Source of the DNA: Monocercomonoides exilis
Taxonomy: Eukaryota; Preaxostyla; Oxymonadida; Polymastigidae
DNA: 64,000 bases
NCBI GenBank assembly: GCA_001643675.2
Contig: LSRY02000006.1
Location: 560,501 to 624,500, forward strand
Reading direction: 5' to 3'
The position numbers and the translations under genes are program-made. Each line of letters opens with the position of its first letter. Position 1 is the stretch's first letter. Below the pieces are notes generated by a model, which searched no databases, was not told where the DNA came from, and worked only from the letters and a program-made list of their open reading frames with translations. Positions 12,431 through 24,700 of the stretch are shown one piece after another.

Positions 12431-14528
12431 TTAATCTGCTCTTCTGCTCTTTGATCTTGAACTTCCTTTCTTCTTTCTTTCAACTGGTGCAATATCCTCT
12501 TCCTCTTTCTGGCTTTTGGCTATCGACGATTTTTCTGTTTCACCTTTGACTTTTTTCTCTTTTGGTTTTGTTTCTTCTTCGTCTGCTTTCTCTTTCTTTG
12601 CTGCCTTTGGTGATTTTGAGGCTGCTGCCTTTTTGGCTGGCTTTTCTTTCTTTTCCTCTTTTTCTTCTTTCTTCTCTTCTTTCTTCTCTTCCTTCTTTTC
12701 TTCTTTCACTTCTTTTACTTCTTCTGATTCCTCTTCTTTTTCTTCTTTTTCCTCTGATTTCTCGCTTTCACTATCATCCTTTTTGCTTTCTTCGCTTGAT
12801 TCGCTTTCTTCTTTTTGTGTTTCCTCTCCGTTCAGTTCAGCTGGTTCTTCAGCATCCTTCTTTCCCTTGCAGCATCTTGCACAGCACATAATAGGCAAAA
12901 TGATCAGCCCAAAGGCAACAGTCACAGCACACAAGACTGCCAACAATGTGTTGTCCTGGCTCCAATCAACTGCCACATCCCTCAAAATCTCCAATTGTGT
13001 CTTGAAGTCCTGGCCTGACAGCTGCTTCAGAGCATCGCGACGTTGCTGTGCTTTGTTTTCTCTCTCAATCTTGTCAGCCACTTTCTGCTCCAACTTGTGG
13101 CGGGGGAGCCATGTCTCATTGGCAGCTTCCATAGCCTCTGCCAATGACTTTCCAATGTAGATGTTGTCAAACAGCGCATGTGGAGTAACCTGCAACAGAT
13201 CCAAGCCAATTCCCATAATTTCTCCGACAAGATGCAAATTCTCCGGAACAAAGTGATTCGGGTTCGGGATGTCTCTTGGCTTCCATTCGCCTTTGTATGC
13301 AGGGTTTGGAATCATTCTTGGCTTCCACTTTCCGCGATAGTTGGGGTTTCTGATCATTGGAGCTTCCCATTTGCCGCATCCGTGCAACTCGCACTCAGGG
13401 TTTGGAATCATAGGAATCACATATTCTCCATCTTCCTCATCATTCCATTCCTCTGGCTTCTTTGCAAGTGGATCCAGAATTTCAAGAGGTGTTGATTCGT
13501 CCCAGTCTTCTGGCTTTGTGGCATTTGGATCGCGAATCTCCACTGGTGCATCATCATCCCAGTCTTCTGGCTTCTTGTCATCGGGATCTGGAAGTTCTTT
13601 CTCGTCAACCCAATCCAAAGGCTTCAGTTCTTTGTAATCAGGAAGCATCTTTGGTGGCTCAAACGGTGGATCAAACAATGTATCTGAATGCAATGATCCG
13701 GACGATTCCAAGTTTCCATCAACATAGATTTCAAATTCATCGTTTTTGTTCAACACAAGACGATAAAGATGAGTCATGTTATCCCAAAGAGCTGTGGGTG
13801 GATCAACAAGTTGATGTTGACCCCATGTCTTAGACTTTGGATTGAATGTTCTGTAAATGAAGTGTATTTTGTTCTTTGAGCCACATTTGTCTGGGCCAAA
13901 CATAATCACGTATTTTGTGCTGTCATTAAATTCGGATGGTTCAAATTCTTGATTGATTAGCTTGATGTATGCCCCTCCGCAATCCCATGGTCCTTCTTGG
14001 ATTTTAACTTCATACTTAAGTCAAAGATGAAAAATTGAAATAAATTCATTCATATTCAAAAGAAAAAATCAACTATTTGAATTACCTGTACAACAAATTC
14101 ATCTCCGTCTGCGTTGAAATCAAATTTTGTTGAAATTCCATGGAATGCTCTTGGTGTTTGAGATACAAGACCTAAAGTCACACAGTTGTCAATGAATAAA
14201 ATGCAAATTTTCCGATGAAGGTATAAAATAAACCTTTGGATCCATCTGAAATAACATCATTGCTTCGAGGTTCAATTGCCCATGTACCATTGTAGTATGG
14301 ATCACTTGATTGAATCCATCGAGTCCCAATGCTGTCCTCTTCAAAAGGCTCGAAAAAGTTCATCTTAAAAAACAAAGGCAAATGGCATTCGCAAATTAGC
14401 CTTAATAGAAATCTAAATTAAAAATAAAAATAACATACATGAGCCGAAATAACTCCATAAATAAAAATTAACGGAAGCATTTTTTCTGACTTATGATCTT
14501 TCACCCCGCTATTTGTATCATTTGACAT
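12431..14528 (-). CDS. CANX: Calnexin, ER membrane lectin chaperone
   Basis: Four exons (14528-14439, 14363-14234, 14171-14086, 14014-12431) give 629 residues; human calnexin has about 590. An N-terminal hydrophobic stretch near residue 17 (MLPLIFIYGVISAH) looks like the signal peptide; the ATG there (14480) is an alternative start. The lumenal domain shows the calnexin signature WDCGGAYIKL (from about residue 112). The P-domain follows, with KPEDWDD-type repeats (about 232-300) and GKWxxxMIxNPxYxG-type repeats (about 307-355). A membrane span lies at about 458-480. The cytosolic tail is long, Lys/Glu-rich and ends in KSRRAD, a possible arginine-type ER retrieval signal. Calnexin holds glucose-trimmed N-glycoproteins in the ER during folding. 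The exact initiator is the main uncertainty. Confidence 0.96.
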
Positions 14529-15185
14529 ATTATTTCTGTTTGTAATAAGTTAATTTTAAAAAATGAGTTAAACAAGGTTAATTGAGATTTTAGAGATGAA
14601 TTTTAACAACTATTTTGAAGAAATACAATAATCATTATGATAATCTATTTTTCGTTTCGTACGTCAGAAGTTACAAAATGTTTTAAACTTTATCGAATTG
14701 GATGACTTTTTGAATGATAATATTTCGATTTTATTTCATAATAATGTTGATGATTTAGAAATTTCAATTTTTTTGCTATATGACTGTTCTTTTAACATTA
14801 TTAACCAGTCTGCATTGAATATGTAATCATTCTCATTTTTTTGTCTCCTGATAGTTATTTTCTTGAAAACAAATGCATTAGTTTTTCTATTCGCTGAGGA
14901 AACGCCACAACTTCTCTTTAGCACATGATTTTGAAATTTCTTGATATTTTTCATTAAAAAAAATATTCTTTAACAAATTTTTTGTTTTTGTTTATTGTTT
15001 TGCGTGATTTTAATTAGAACAACTTCACGCTATGAGTAATCGAAAATGAATTGTATTTTGAAAAATATATCTATTTCGGTGTATTATTTATTTCGCATTG
15101 TATGTTCAATTATTAATGCTTTTGAATAAAGTTTTCTTTTAATTATAATTGAAAGTTTTAAATCTCTCTTTCTCTTTCTTTCTTT

Positions 15186-15240
<55 letters not shown>

Positions 15241-15609
15241 AAACTTCATAATGAAAATATCTACTTGAAACACCTGATACAAGAGCTGCTGTTTGACACT
15301 ATGTTTGATAAAAAATCTTTGGTTTTGTAAGAAGCGAATGTAAAAAGCTGTAAAAGACAATAATTATAATTGATACGAAAACAAAAAACACTTAACATTA
15401 CGTAGTTTGAGCAACAAAATGTTTTGCCATAAAAAAATATATTGACATTAAGATAATTCCCATAAATAATCAAAGAAAACACGCAAACCAAAATATGATA
15501 TGAAATACAGTTTCGGTATGTGATAATTATTACTGTTTTTAATTTAAATTCAAAAATCGATGCACTTTAAGAAGTTTATTTTATTTCTTGTTCCTTATTG
15601 TTGGATTTA
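14529..15609. other. Intergenic region with polypyrimidine tract
   Basis: About 1.1 kb of AT-rich DNA lies between the calnexin promoter and the flippase stop codon. The only distinct structure is the CT/T tract at 15163-15239. Short ORFs here have no recognisable features. Confidence 0.6.
15163..15239. repeat. Polypyrimidine microsatellite: CTTT/CT repeats followed by about 30 T
   Basis: A mixed CTTT and CT repeat runs directly into a pure T tract ending at 15239. Read on the minus strand it is a long A run followed by GA repeats. Confidence 0.9.
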
Positions 15610-18600
15610 TTAGTTTGAAGAAGAAGAGGAGGAAGAGGAAGAGGAAGAAGAAGAAGAAGGTGATGACGTTCTTGATAATGATTTATTCTCTTTATTTTGA
15701 TTGCTTTCTTGGACGGAAGCTGTTTTCCCTTCGAGTCCTTCCGTCCAAGTGTAAGCATATCCAGTGTAATTAGATGTATTTGTTTCCTTATTCTTCGATT
15801 TTTTTGACAAGTTCTTTTTTGTCATTTCATCTGATGAAGATGCCTGCTGACTTGCCGAAGCAGCGGAAGAAGAGGAAGAAGCAGAAGCAGAAGCAGAAGA
15901 GGAAGCAGATCCCAGATATTCAAGAAGAGGATTGGCATCGAAATCTCCATTGGAAAGCTGAGGTGACATTTCAGGAGATGCAAATTTCCCATCAGCTAAT
16001 GCTGCTTTTACACCGGCCTTACTCCTTCCAGAATCATGCAGCTTGCCTTTCTTGAACCCAACTTCTTTCAACAGATCTGTCTCAATAGAATCTACATCCC
16101 ACTCGTCTTCATCTTCATCAAACGAAGCATCGTTGGTGGAAATAAACGGAATCGTTGTGGCTCCTTCGCTTTCAGCTAACTCTTTCTTTGGAGAAGTAAG
16201 TCCCTGCTTTCTTTTCTTCTTAATGTCTTTCACTTTCTTTGCACGAGTTATCAGCTCTCGCTCTCTGATGACTGTATCGACAGTTGGCTTGAACTGCCTC
16301 TTCACCCATTTAATCGCATAAGGCGGGACAAGACAAATGACAGGAGAAACAATAATGTACATCCAATATGTTAGAGACATGCAGTTTCTCCAAAACGAGC
16401 CTGTCATCGCTGGCTGCACACCAACATTGAAGATAATCGCAACCAAAAACCACGCAGCAAATGAAAGAATCACAATAAGCCAGTGGATCCACAGGAATAC
16501 GTTAAACTCAAGGCACAGCTTCAATGTGACAGTAATTATAGTCGCAGTGCAGACGGCATTGCCAAAGAACCAAATGTCCTCAGCCTTGCCATCCCACTGA
16601 ATGAGTGTCTCAAACATAAACATGGCAATAAAGAAGTTCGCAAAAGAACACCAAATCCCATCCGCAATCCATCTCACAAATGTTCCAGTTGTTGCTGCTC
16701 TTCCTAATCTTCCGAGCGCATACGTTCCAGGCAGCTTCGCCATTCTGTTTGGTGGCATCTCTTTATCACCCAGACCATGCACAACAATTGGAGCTACAGT
16801 AAAAATCAAATTGAACAGAGATATAAACCATGACTCATACATGGACTGCCCAGAAAAACCATTGAACCATCCAAACCACAAATTTGTGATTGTGAATGCA
16901 AAGTTTTTATAAAATGAATAAAGCACAACAAGCGAAAGACGGTTGTAGCTCAGCCTTCCATGAACAAGTAGCAGCCTCTGCAGAAATCGAAACTGGGCAA
17001 TGGAATAGTCTGAGGACATAACAGCCTGCATCCCTTCGTTTCCGCTAATTCCAACACCCACATGTGCTCGCTGGATCATTGGCACGTCATTCGCCCCGTC
17101 ACCAATGGAAAGTGTGGTTGCATCGCTGTTGTCGCGAATGGCGCCCACAACATCAGCCTTCTGCTTCGGAGACACTCTGCAGCAGATCACCACACCACAC
17201 TTCATACATACAGAAAGTGTTTCTGAGATCACTTCATCAGACAAGCAGTAAGTCAAAGCTGATCCTTCAATCACTAACGCATATTTCATAAAGTGTGATG
17301 CTGGGATGGTGGCAAACACATGTGCCAGCTCATTTATCTGTTTCTTGATAACTGAAGTATCCTTTCCAGATACAACCATCATTTGCATCTCCGGAGTTAG
17401 CAATTTGCATGCAAAGCCAATGTTGATGGCCGTTTCCTGCTTGTCTCCTGTAAGCACCCAAACTTTAATTCCTGCATTTCTCAACACCTCAATGCAATCT
17501 GGCACGCCTTCCTGAAGCTTATCTTCGATTGCTGTCGCGCCAATCAGTTCCAATTCAACTTCTATTTCAGCAGCTACTGCATCCACTTTTGCTTGCCTGT
17601 CATCCAATGCATTAAGTGCTGCTTGATACTTACTCTCCCACTCTTCAAACTCTGCCTCGGAATCTATATCTCGCTTGGCCAATACAAGGGTTCTCAACCC
17701 TTCAGCAGCATATCCTTTCATATGATCGAGCGTTGCTTCTAATATCCGACTATCCGTCTTTTCCTTCGAAAGCAATGGAATCATCGTGGCATCAGCGCCT
17801 TTTGAATAAACTCTGATCTTTTCATTTGGCAATCTCACAATTTCTGAATTCCTTTTTCTGTCAGAATTGAACTCGAGTACATACAGCACATCAAATCTCA
17901 CTTCAACTTTTCCGTTTTCGTCTGGTTGTGGCATTGGAGAGCTTCCTCCCTCGTACAGTTCCTGTGCAGCAAAAGCAGGCATCCGCACAACGTAGCTCTT
18001 TTTCTCCTTTCCTCTGAACTCAAATCCAACCTTTGCGGCTGCATCAACAAGAGCTCCTTCGTCTGGCGAAGCAGCTTTGTAGACCAACTTTCCAGGGAAG
18101 GTGATGATATCTTCTGCTGTCGGTGTCCCTTCACCTTTTTTCATTCCCTTGGGAATTTCTGCAAGGCATGTGTGACATACAGATAAGTTTGTGAAGAAGT
18201 TGATTATGTTCCTTCTATCTGTCATACGTTCTTGTTTGCTCTCAAATGTTTCTTCACCCATTGTCCCGTCTTCTTTATCTTCTTGATTCAGAATAGCCAT
18301 CATTGAATCGTCTTCGAATCCTCGCCCAGTTGGTTTTGCATCTTTTATTCCGTTTCTCCGCATCTCCGTTGCTTTGATCTCAGATATGCCCTTCCCGTAC
18401 ATCTTTCCACCAATTGAGCACTTAAAAAATTCCATTATATTCTGTGTAAGCGTACCAGTTTTATCTGAGAACACGTACTCAATCATTCCGAGGGACTCAT
18501 TCAGATTTGATGTTCTGGCATTAGCTCTTGTGTTAGTCTGCTCATGATACATTTTTCGATCACAATTAATGAACAGAACCTGCCCAAGTTTCACCACTTC

Positions 18601-19617
18601 AAGTGTTACATACAGCGAAATCGGGATTAATGTATTAAACAGAATAACATGCGTTAAAAATGATATTGCTCCTCGTTCTCCTGCGTTTTCTTCGACTGCT
18701 TTTAAATACCAATGATCTTTGACACGTAAATAAAATATCCCACACATTATTGCACAAAAGAGGCAAAACAATATCTGAAAACCAAATGCAATAAAAACAA
18801 AGATATTCAGAATTTTTTCAAGTTTTGTCTTCTTTCTCGGAGACTTTCCAGAATTTTTCATAATTTTCGTTTCATGACCAGTATAAACAACAATCCCATA
18901 CACAAATGGGGTATTACGTAGAGAGCACGAACGCAATACAACATTTGAGTTATCAATTGCAATGTCTTTACTTCCTTCCATTTTTAGCACTCCTCCGAAC
19001 ACATAAAGGTGTGGATTAGGCTCATCACATGTAATAGAACCAAACAATTTTCCTGGACCTTGTTCAAGGCATGCTTGATTCGTTTCAAATTGTATGGATT
19101 GCTTAGTTTTTAAGTTTGTTTCTCCATCAAGATTTGTTGTTTCAATGTTGAACATTCCTTGATCAAGAGGCGAATAAAAAACAACAATATCTGCAGGTAT
19201 TAGTTGGTCACACTCAACTTTCACAAAATCTCCAACTTTTACATCTTTCCATTTTGTTTTAATCCAGCTATTCTCCATCCACACTTGTGTCTCCTTCCCG
19301 TTTGCAGCCCTATCACTTGAATATCTCCTCAAGTCTTCAAGAAGATCTTTTGCCATTGTAACAATAATAACAAATACTAAAGGCAAAATTGAAGTCACAG
19401 GATCTAATGTTGTTAATCCCGGAATAACCTGGAGAATGGCAATAAGTAAAAAGTAATCATTGGCCAATCTGCAAAATTGTTCGAATAAATTCTTCGGCAG
19501 AAATGTAAATACGTTATATTTTGTTGTACTTACAAAATTGTTTTTGTACTTAATTGGTTGAGGTTGTCCAATAAGAATTTCTCGATGTGTATTTCGCTCT
19601 TTTTGTTGAGGAGACAT
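15610..19617 (-). CDS. P4-type ATPase, aminophospholipid flippase
   Basis: A single exon of 1,335 residues counted from the ATG at 19617 (MSPQQKERN). The open frame runs further upstream, and a second ATG at 19677 is possible. P4-ATPases move phospholipids from the outer to the inner leaflet. Evidence: DGET actuator motif (near 162), PISLYVTLEVVK in the fourth membrane span (the P4-specific PISL), DKTGTLTQN with phosphorylated Asp about residue 385, KGADATMI in the nucleotide-binding domain, TGDKQETAINIG, and GDGANDVPMIQ (near 840). The C-terminal third is hydrophobic as expected for spans 5-10. The last 150 or so residues are Ser-rich and disordered. Most P4-ATPases need a CDC50 partner, which is not in this window. 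The family is clear; substrate cannot be read. Confidence 0.96.
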   Translation of the reverse strand: MSPQQKERNTHREILIGQPQPIKYKNNFVSTTKYNVFTFLPKNLFEQFCRLANDYFLLIAILQVIPGLTTLDPVTSILPLVFVIIVTMAKDLLEDLRRYSSDRAANGKETQVWMENSWIKTKWKDVKVGDFVKVECDQLIPADIVVFYSPLDQGMFNIETTNLDGETNLKTKQSIQFETNQACLEQGPGKLFGSITCDEPNPHLYVFGGVLKMEGSKDIAIDNSNVVLRSCSLRNTPFVYGIVVYTGHETKIMKNSGKSPRKKTKLEKILNIFVFIAFGFQILFCLFCAIMCGIFYLRVKDHWYLKAVEENAGERGAISFLTHVILFNTLIPISLYVTLEVVKLGQVLFINCDRKMYHEQTNTRANARTSNLNESLGMIEYVFSDKTGTLTQNIMEFFKCSIGGKMYGKGISEIKATEMRRNGIKDAKPTGRGFEDDSMMAILNQEDKEDGTMGEETFESKQERMTDRRNIINFFTNLSVCHTCLAEIPKGMKKGEGTPTAEDIITFPGKLVYKAASPDEGALVDAAAKVGFEFRGKEKKSYVVRMPAFAAQELYEGGSSPMPQPDENGKVEVRFDVLYVLEFNSDRKRNSEIVRLPNEKIRVYSKGADATMIPLLSKEKTDSRILEATLDHMKGYAAEGLRTLVLAKRDIDSEAEFEEWESKYQAALNALDDRQAKVDAVAAEIEVELELIGATAIEDKLQEGVPDCIEVLRNAGIKVWVLTGDKQETAINIGFACKLLTPEMQMMVVSGKDTSVIKKQINELAHVFATIPASHFMKYALVIEGSALTYCLSDEVISETLSVCMKCGVVICCRVSPKQKADVVGAIRDNSDATTLSIGDGANDVPMIQRAHVGVGISGNEGMQAVMSSDYSIAQFRFLQRLLLVHGRLSYNRLSLVVLYSFYKNFAFTITNLWFGWFNGFSGQSMYESWFISLFNLIFTVAPIVVHGLGDKEMPPNRMAKLPGTYALGRLGRAATTGTFVRWIADGIWCSFANFFIAMFMFETLIQWDGKAEDIWFFGNAVCTATIITVTLKLCLEFNVFLWIHWLIVILSFAAWFLVAIIFNVGVQPAMTGSFWRNCMSLTYWMYIIVSPVICLVPPYAIKWVKRQFKPTVDTVIRERELITRAKKVKDIKKKRKQGLTSPKKELAESEGATTIPFISTNDASFDEDEDEWDVDSIETDLLKEVGFKKGKLHDSGRSKAGVKAALADGKFASPEMSPQLSNGDFDANPLLEYLGSASSSASASASSSSSAASASQQASSSDEMTKKNLSKKSKNKETNTSNYTGYAYTWTEGLEGKTASVQESNQNKENKSLSRTSSPSSSSSSSSSSSSSSN

Positions 19618-19882
19618 TTTTGTTGAATAATTATGGCTCTTCAAGAAAAAAAGGGAAAAGTTGTTTTGCTTTCGCATTCCATTTATATCATCACAATCAT
19701 AATGAATTATCTCATTTAAAAGAAAGAATGAAATGAATCTTTTTAAAGTTTCTTTTCTTTTTTTTATTTTTTTTAAAAAAAACAATGAGAAACAAAGTCC
19801 ATCTAATCATAAACATATTTTTGATCAATTGCATTGAAACGTAAGTTGATTTTGTCTATCTTTAAAAAGTAGATTTAAAAAT

Positions 19883-20921
19883 TTAACACAGGCAGATATA
19901 AGAAGAAGAAAGAGGACAACATTCCTCACTCAAAATAATCTTCAACCATTCGGCGTGTGACAGATATGTATTGTCTGTGCCAATCTCCAAATAATTAAAG
20001 ATTCAACGGAAATAAATTGAGATAAGTGAATGACAAAGTACTGCAGAATGCAAAATAGGAAAAGTAGAAGGTGGTGAAAAGGATCTGCAAAGAAAGAGTC
20101 TTTACAGATGAATCATACAGTTCACAAAACAATAGAAATAATTACGAAGAAGAGTATGACTATATAAATTAAACAACATTTGCAAGAATTATGAAAATAG
20201 TTGATAAAGCGAAAGAAAAATACCTTTATTGCAGCCATCCAATCTTTCATCTCTTCCATGGAATCCGCATAAACAAAAAATTGCTTCTTTTTCTCGTCAG
20301 AAGGATAGTATATATTGAATGAATAAGGTTTTTGAGTTTGCTCTCGAGCTTCACGAACATCGCATCCCCGAAGATCAAGCATTCCTTTCTCTTTTGTATC
20401 GGTCTATATTACGTTTTATTAAAATTTAATATCATAAAATATTAATGTTATTTTCTATGCAAACCTTTGATCCAAAATAATATAGCACCCCATCGCGCAA
20501 GACAAACCATCGCCTTTTCCAATTCTTGACGATATGCCCTAATAAATGAAAAATTAAGTGACAAAAGTTTTCAACCAAGTTAATTTTTGTTAAATAATTT
20601 GCAATATTTCTGAAACCTTCTTTTGTTAGCCATCCTTCTTTCGGACCTGCTGGATTTTTCGTTCCCTAAAAAAAGTAAAGAATATTGAGTAAATAAAATA
20701 AAATACGTTTAAAATACCGCCCCTCCTTCGCCTTCAGAAACTTCTTTGACAAAATTGTAAGGGAAAAGGCCAACAACACCGGCAAGCTCTCCTTTCCACA
20801 TTCCGCTTGGGTGTTTGTCGAGAAGGGTAATGACATCACCTTCTTTAAATGTAAGTTCATTAGGTACACGAGCTTGAAAATCAAATAACGCTTCAAGACG
20901 AATTGGACCTTCTCCTGACAT
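19883..20921 (-). CDS. SH3-PH domain adaptor protein
   Basis: Five exons are proposed: 20921-20718, 20665-20617, 20538-20465, 20403-20224 and 19984-19883 (about 202 residues). Residues 5-63 form an SH3 domain with ALFDFQ, ELTFKEGD, the binding-groove Trp in MWKGELAG, and GLFPYNFV. Residues 75-172 form a PH domain: KEGWLTKEG, the basic KNWKRRWFVL strand typical of phosphoinositide binding, and a C-terminal helix with the invariant Trp in MKDWMAAIK. Splicing in phase restores both domains. SH3 domains bind proline-rich peptides and PH domains bind membrane phosphoinositides, so an adaptor role at membranes is likely. The last exon is weakly supported: other acceptor sites within 240 nt give different C-termini. 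Confidence 0.88.
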
Positions 20922-21579
20922 ATTTACGTTTTAAAAGTTGGAGAAAATATTTACCTGATTTGAAAATCCGCTGATTCCAGTTAAGATCAATCTTATAACT
21001 GTTGATTTTGATGAGATTATAGAAAAGAAATCAAATATTACAAAAATTAAATAAAATAATGAATTATCATTCTTTTTGTTGTGTTTGTTAGTCATCAATT
21101 AGTTTGGAATAATTTTTATTTTTTTTTTGAATTTTTTAAAAATCAGCTCAAATTTCTTGAAAATGAAAAAAAAAAACATATTTCAACTTCCAATTATTAT
21201 TTCTCTGAGGAGATAGTTTATATATGTTTATGATACCTCGTAAAAATAGTTTTGAGATAAAGACTTTACACTTGCAAAACACATCAAGAAAAATAACAAG
21301 TGCAGTGAGATATATTTATTTCTTAATAACCTTAAAAAATGAGATGATGAAGGTAATGAACAGAGAAAATCAATCACTTCTGCGAGAAATACAATGTATT
21401 GCTAACAAAAGTGAAAAAAAAAATATGAAAACATAATTTTTTTCTCTTTCAAAACTAAAATGAGCAACAATTCAAAAGCACAAGACATCCAAGCCACTTA
21501 AGCAGAAAGCAACACATCGAACATTCCAAGCAAAAAAACAAGACAGATTCTTCTCCATCAAACAAAACCTCCAAACAGA

Positions 21580-21610
<31 letters not shown>

Positions 21611-21797
21611 TTTCTTTTTAAATGTAGAATACCGTATAATCTATGATATATTTACCTCATACAAAGGCAGCTTGACATCCAACTTCCCAAGAGAAACAAG
21701 ACGTCATCAATATTTATATATATATAATCTAAGGCCAAAAAAAAACAAGAAAAAAAAAATTATTTATTTTTTTTTTTTTTGTTTTTTGTTTTCGCAC
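20922..21797. other. Intergenic region, very AT-rich
   Basis: The region contains A-rich and T-rich runs and an ATT microsatellite, but no supported gene. It lies between the SH3-PH gene promoter and the 3' end of the CHY-finger gene. Confidence 0.6.
21579..21610. repeat. ATT trinucleotide microsatellite
   Basis: About ten uninterrupted copies of an ATT/TTA unit in intergenic DNA. Confidence 0.9.
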
Positions 21798-24700
21798 TTA
21801 CTTCTTCTTCCCGCTCTCCTTCTCCTTCTGCTTCTTCCTCGACGTCGTCTTGTTCTCTCCCTTGTGCTTCTTCGCGTCTTTCCTGCCCATCTTCGTCGCG
21901 TCTCTACATCCCTTTCCTCCTTCCCAGTGCTGCTTTGTCTCTGTCCGTGTCAGTGTCTTCTTGCACAGCTTGCACACCACCCCAACCGGCTGCTCTTTGC
22001 TGCAGAAGCCACACACCATCCTCGATGCCCACACAGCCTTGTGGCTCGGCTCCTCTTTGTCGTGGCACGCATCACACGGAAACACCTTCCCACAACAAGG
22101 AAACCGCAGCCACCGGAACGAGGAGCGGTAGTGCCGGCACGCCCCGTTGCGAGGCAGAGGAGAGCCAACTTTCAGCCCCAGTGGCACATTCTTCACTTTC
22201 TTCGCATCAGCGCCGCTGCCAAAATCGCGGAAGACGCGGCGGATGGGCGAGCCTGCGTTGTCGAGGAACGTGATGCTGTCGAAGGAGAAGTTCATTGCGG
22301 CAAAGCACTTGAGACACACTCTCGAGGAGGATGCTGTGAAACCAGAGGAAGAAGAAGATGAGGAGGAGGAAGAAGAGGAAGAAGAAGAAGAAGCAGTTGA
22401 TCTTGCCACATTTCCATACGATGCTTCTTCCATGCACTTCTCACATGTGACATTCCATGACGAAGGCAGATAATCCACTGGCCGGCAACCTGCACATTCT
22501 GAGAAGAAGCCAGGCACAGCCGACGACGCATGCACCAGCGCCGAGCAGAAGTTGATCAAGAAGCCTGCAGTGCACCTGGCACACCTCAAAGAGAAAGACC
22601 TGGTGTGATACTGGGCAGGGATCGCAATGTCCATCGTCTGCTGGCAGCGGTTGCACTGAATGACACACCGCAGCGTCGAGATCTGCGCCAGCGCCACGTT
22701 GTTCAGCTTTGGATTCTCCAGCTTCAGCGTGCAGGGTGGCGGGGTACCCATAGGGAGTGTGCTTGCTTTGGCTGCAGAAGAACTGACAATATCGTCTTCA
22801 TCTTCTTCATCGTCGCTGTAATAGTCACTGTCTTCTTCGTCCTCGTCTTCATCTTCATCGTCTTCATCATCCTCGTCGTCGTCATCATCATCGTCATCAT
22901 AATACTCTGCCTCCCACATTCTCTTGAACCTTCCTGCTGATGACTCCTCCCAAAGAGACCCTTTCCCATCGTCTGGCTCAAACCCAATCCTTTCCGAGCT
23001 TCCTTTCCCTTTCGGCTGTGGCTTCGCCGCCTGCTGAGCTGCCTGCTTCGCTTTCTCCTGCAAATTCTGCTCTTTCACAGCCTGCTTCATCATCATCGTC
23101 AGCTGCTTCACCTTCTGCTTCTGTGTCAGTTCTTTCTCTTCCCTTTCAGCAGCCTTCATCTTCTTCATCTCCTTCTCCATCTCCTTTCCTGGCGCATAAG
23201 ACGACAGCGCAAACAGCAGCACTTCTTTATCCTTCTTCGACAGCTGCGATGCTGGAACAGGCGCCTTCCCCGCAGGCTGCACATTCTGCTCGTTCATCTT
23301 CGCAATGGCATCCTCCGAAAGCTTCAGGAAATCCCCTATTCTCACACTGCTCCCTTCTCCTTCTTCTCCATCTACCCCGTCTCCTCCTCCGTACTGCAGC
23401 CGCCACGCCATCAGCTGGTCTGTCATGATCTGCTGCATCTCCGGATCCAGAAGCCACTCTGGTTTGAAGCCCGAGGCGTCCAACGATTCCAGCGAAGGGA
23501 CTGTGCCGTCAGTGGCGCCTTGCTTCTTCATCGCTTCCATTAGCTCCATCGCCATCCGCATCCACGCCTCTCTCGCTGCCTCAGAGTTGCTTTGGTCTCC
23601 TTTCTCTCCTTTTTCACCTTTGAGCTTGTCTGATGATGTTTCCTCTGCCTTTGCTGAAGCAGATGCACCAGCTTCCGCAGCATCTTTTCCTTCTTCCTGT
23701 GCTTTTGCCTTCTTCTTCTTGTTCGCCCTCTTCTTCTTCGTCTCCCCCAGCACAATCATCACCCTCTCATTGTCGCTCTGCTCGCTCTCATCTGCGCTGT
23801 CCTCTTTCTCCTCCTCAATTCCAGCGCCACTTGCCATTTCTCCATCGTCTTTGCTGTGCTGCAGAAGAAACTGCCGCACAATCTCCCGCTCAGCAATCGA
23901 CTCTGGATCGTCCTCATCCACTTCGTGGAAGCCGCCGTCTTCTTCTGCTTTGCTCCCTTTGCCTCCTTTGTTCTCCTTGTCTTGCTCGGCAAACTCCTCC
24001 GCCACTGCTTCGTGTGCCGACGGGTCGATCATCTGCACATACACTTTCTTCGCCTTCTCGCTCTTCTTGTCGTGTTTGTGCGGAATATACACGTTGAAGT
24101 TGCTTTCTTCTTCTTCTTCTGTCTTGCTCGCTTTGGCTGTGATCTTTTCTCCTGTCGCATTCTGCGCTTCGGACTTGAGCTGCTCCGACGTCTCAACCAC
24201 AATCGACATCACAACTCGGTCAAAGGCCTTGATAATCTGCCGAATTGGTGGAAAGACTTTTGGTTGGTTCGAAGAAGAAGAGGAGGACGAAGCAGAAGAA
24301 GCAGAGGCAGCAGGTGTGTTCTGATTGAAATAAGGGAGTGTCCTGTCCGCAGTGGTGCTGCAGAGGATGCCAGAGAGAGCGTCGAGATGAGAGCGCGTCA
24401 AGCACTCGTCCGTCGGGGCGCTGACTGAACACCGGAAGAGGGTCGTTTGAGAGGCGTCGCCTGGCTTCTTCGCAGAAACCCTGCTGCTCCGCTGCAGAAG
24501 AAGCGCAACGTCGCTTCGCGTCAGCGGCTGGGGCACAGAGAAAGTGAGCGAAAACGGCTGGCGCCCAGACTCCAGCGAAGGATATCGAGAAAAGGGGAAG
24601 TCTGGGTCGGTTGGAACAAAAGGGACTGTGAACGACACAAGCTCTGGAGTGTCCTTGTGGATGACGAGCTTTGTGGTTGACGAAGAAAAAGTGGAAGAAG

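Noticed and set aside
14736-14954. 72-codon minus-strand ORF upstream of calnexin
   Set aside because: AT-rich composition and no recognisable features; likely chance.
15610-15760. Plus-strand Lys-rich ORF near the flippase stop
   Set aside because: It is the reverse of the Ser-rich flippase tail.
21224-21436. 70-codon plus-strand ORF
   Set aside because: Intergenic, Lys/Asn-rich, no domain and no supporting exon.
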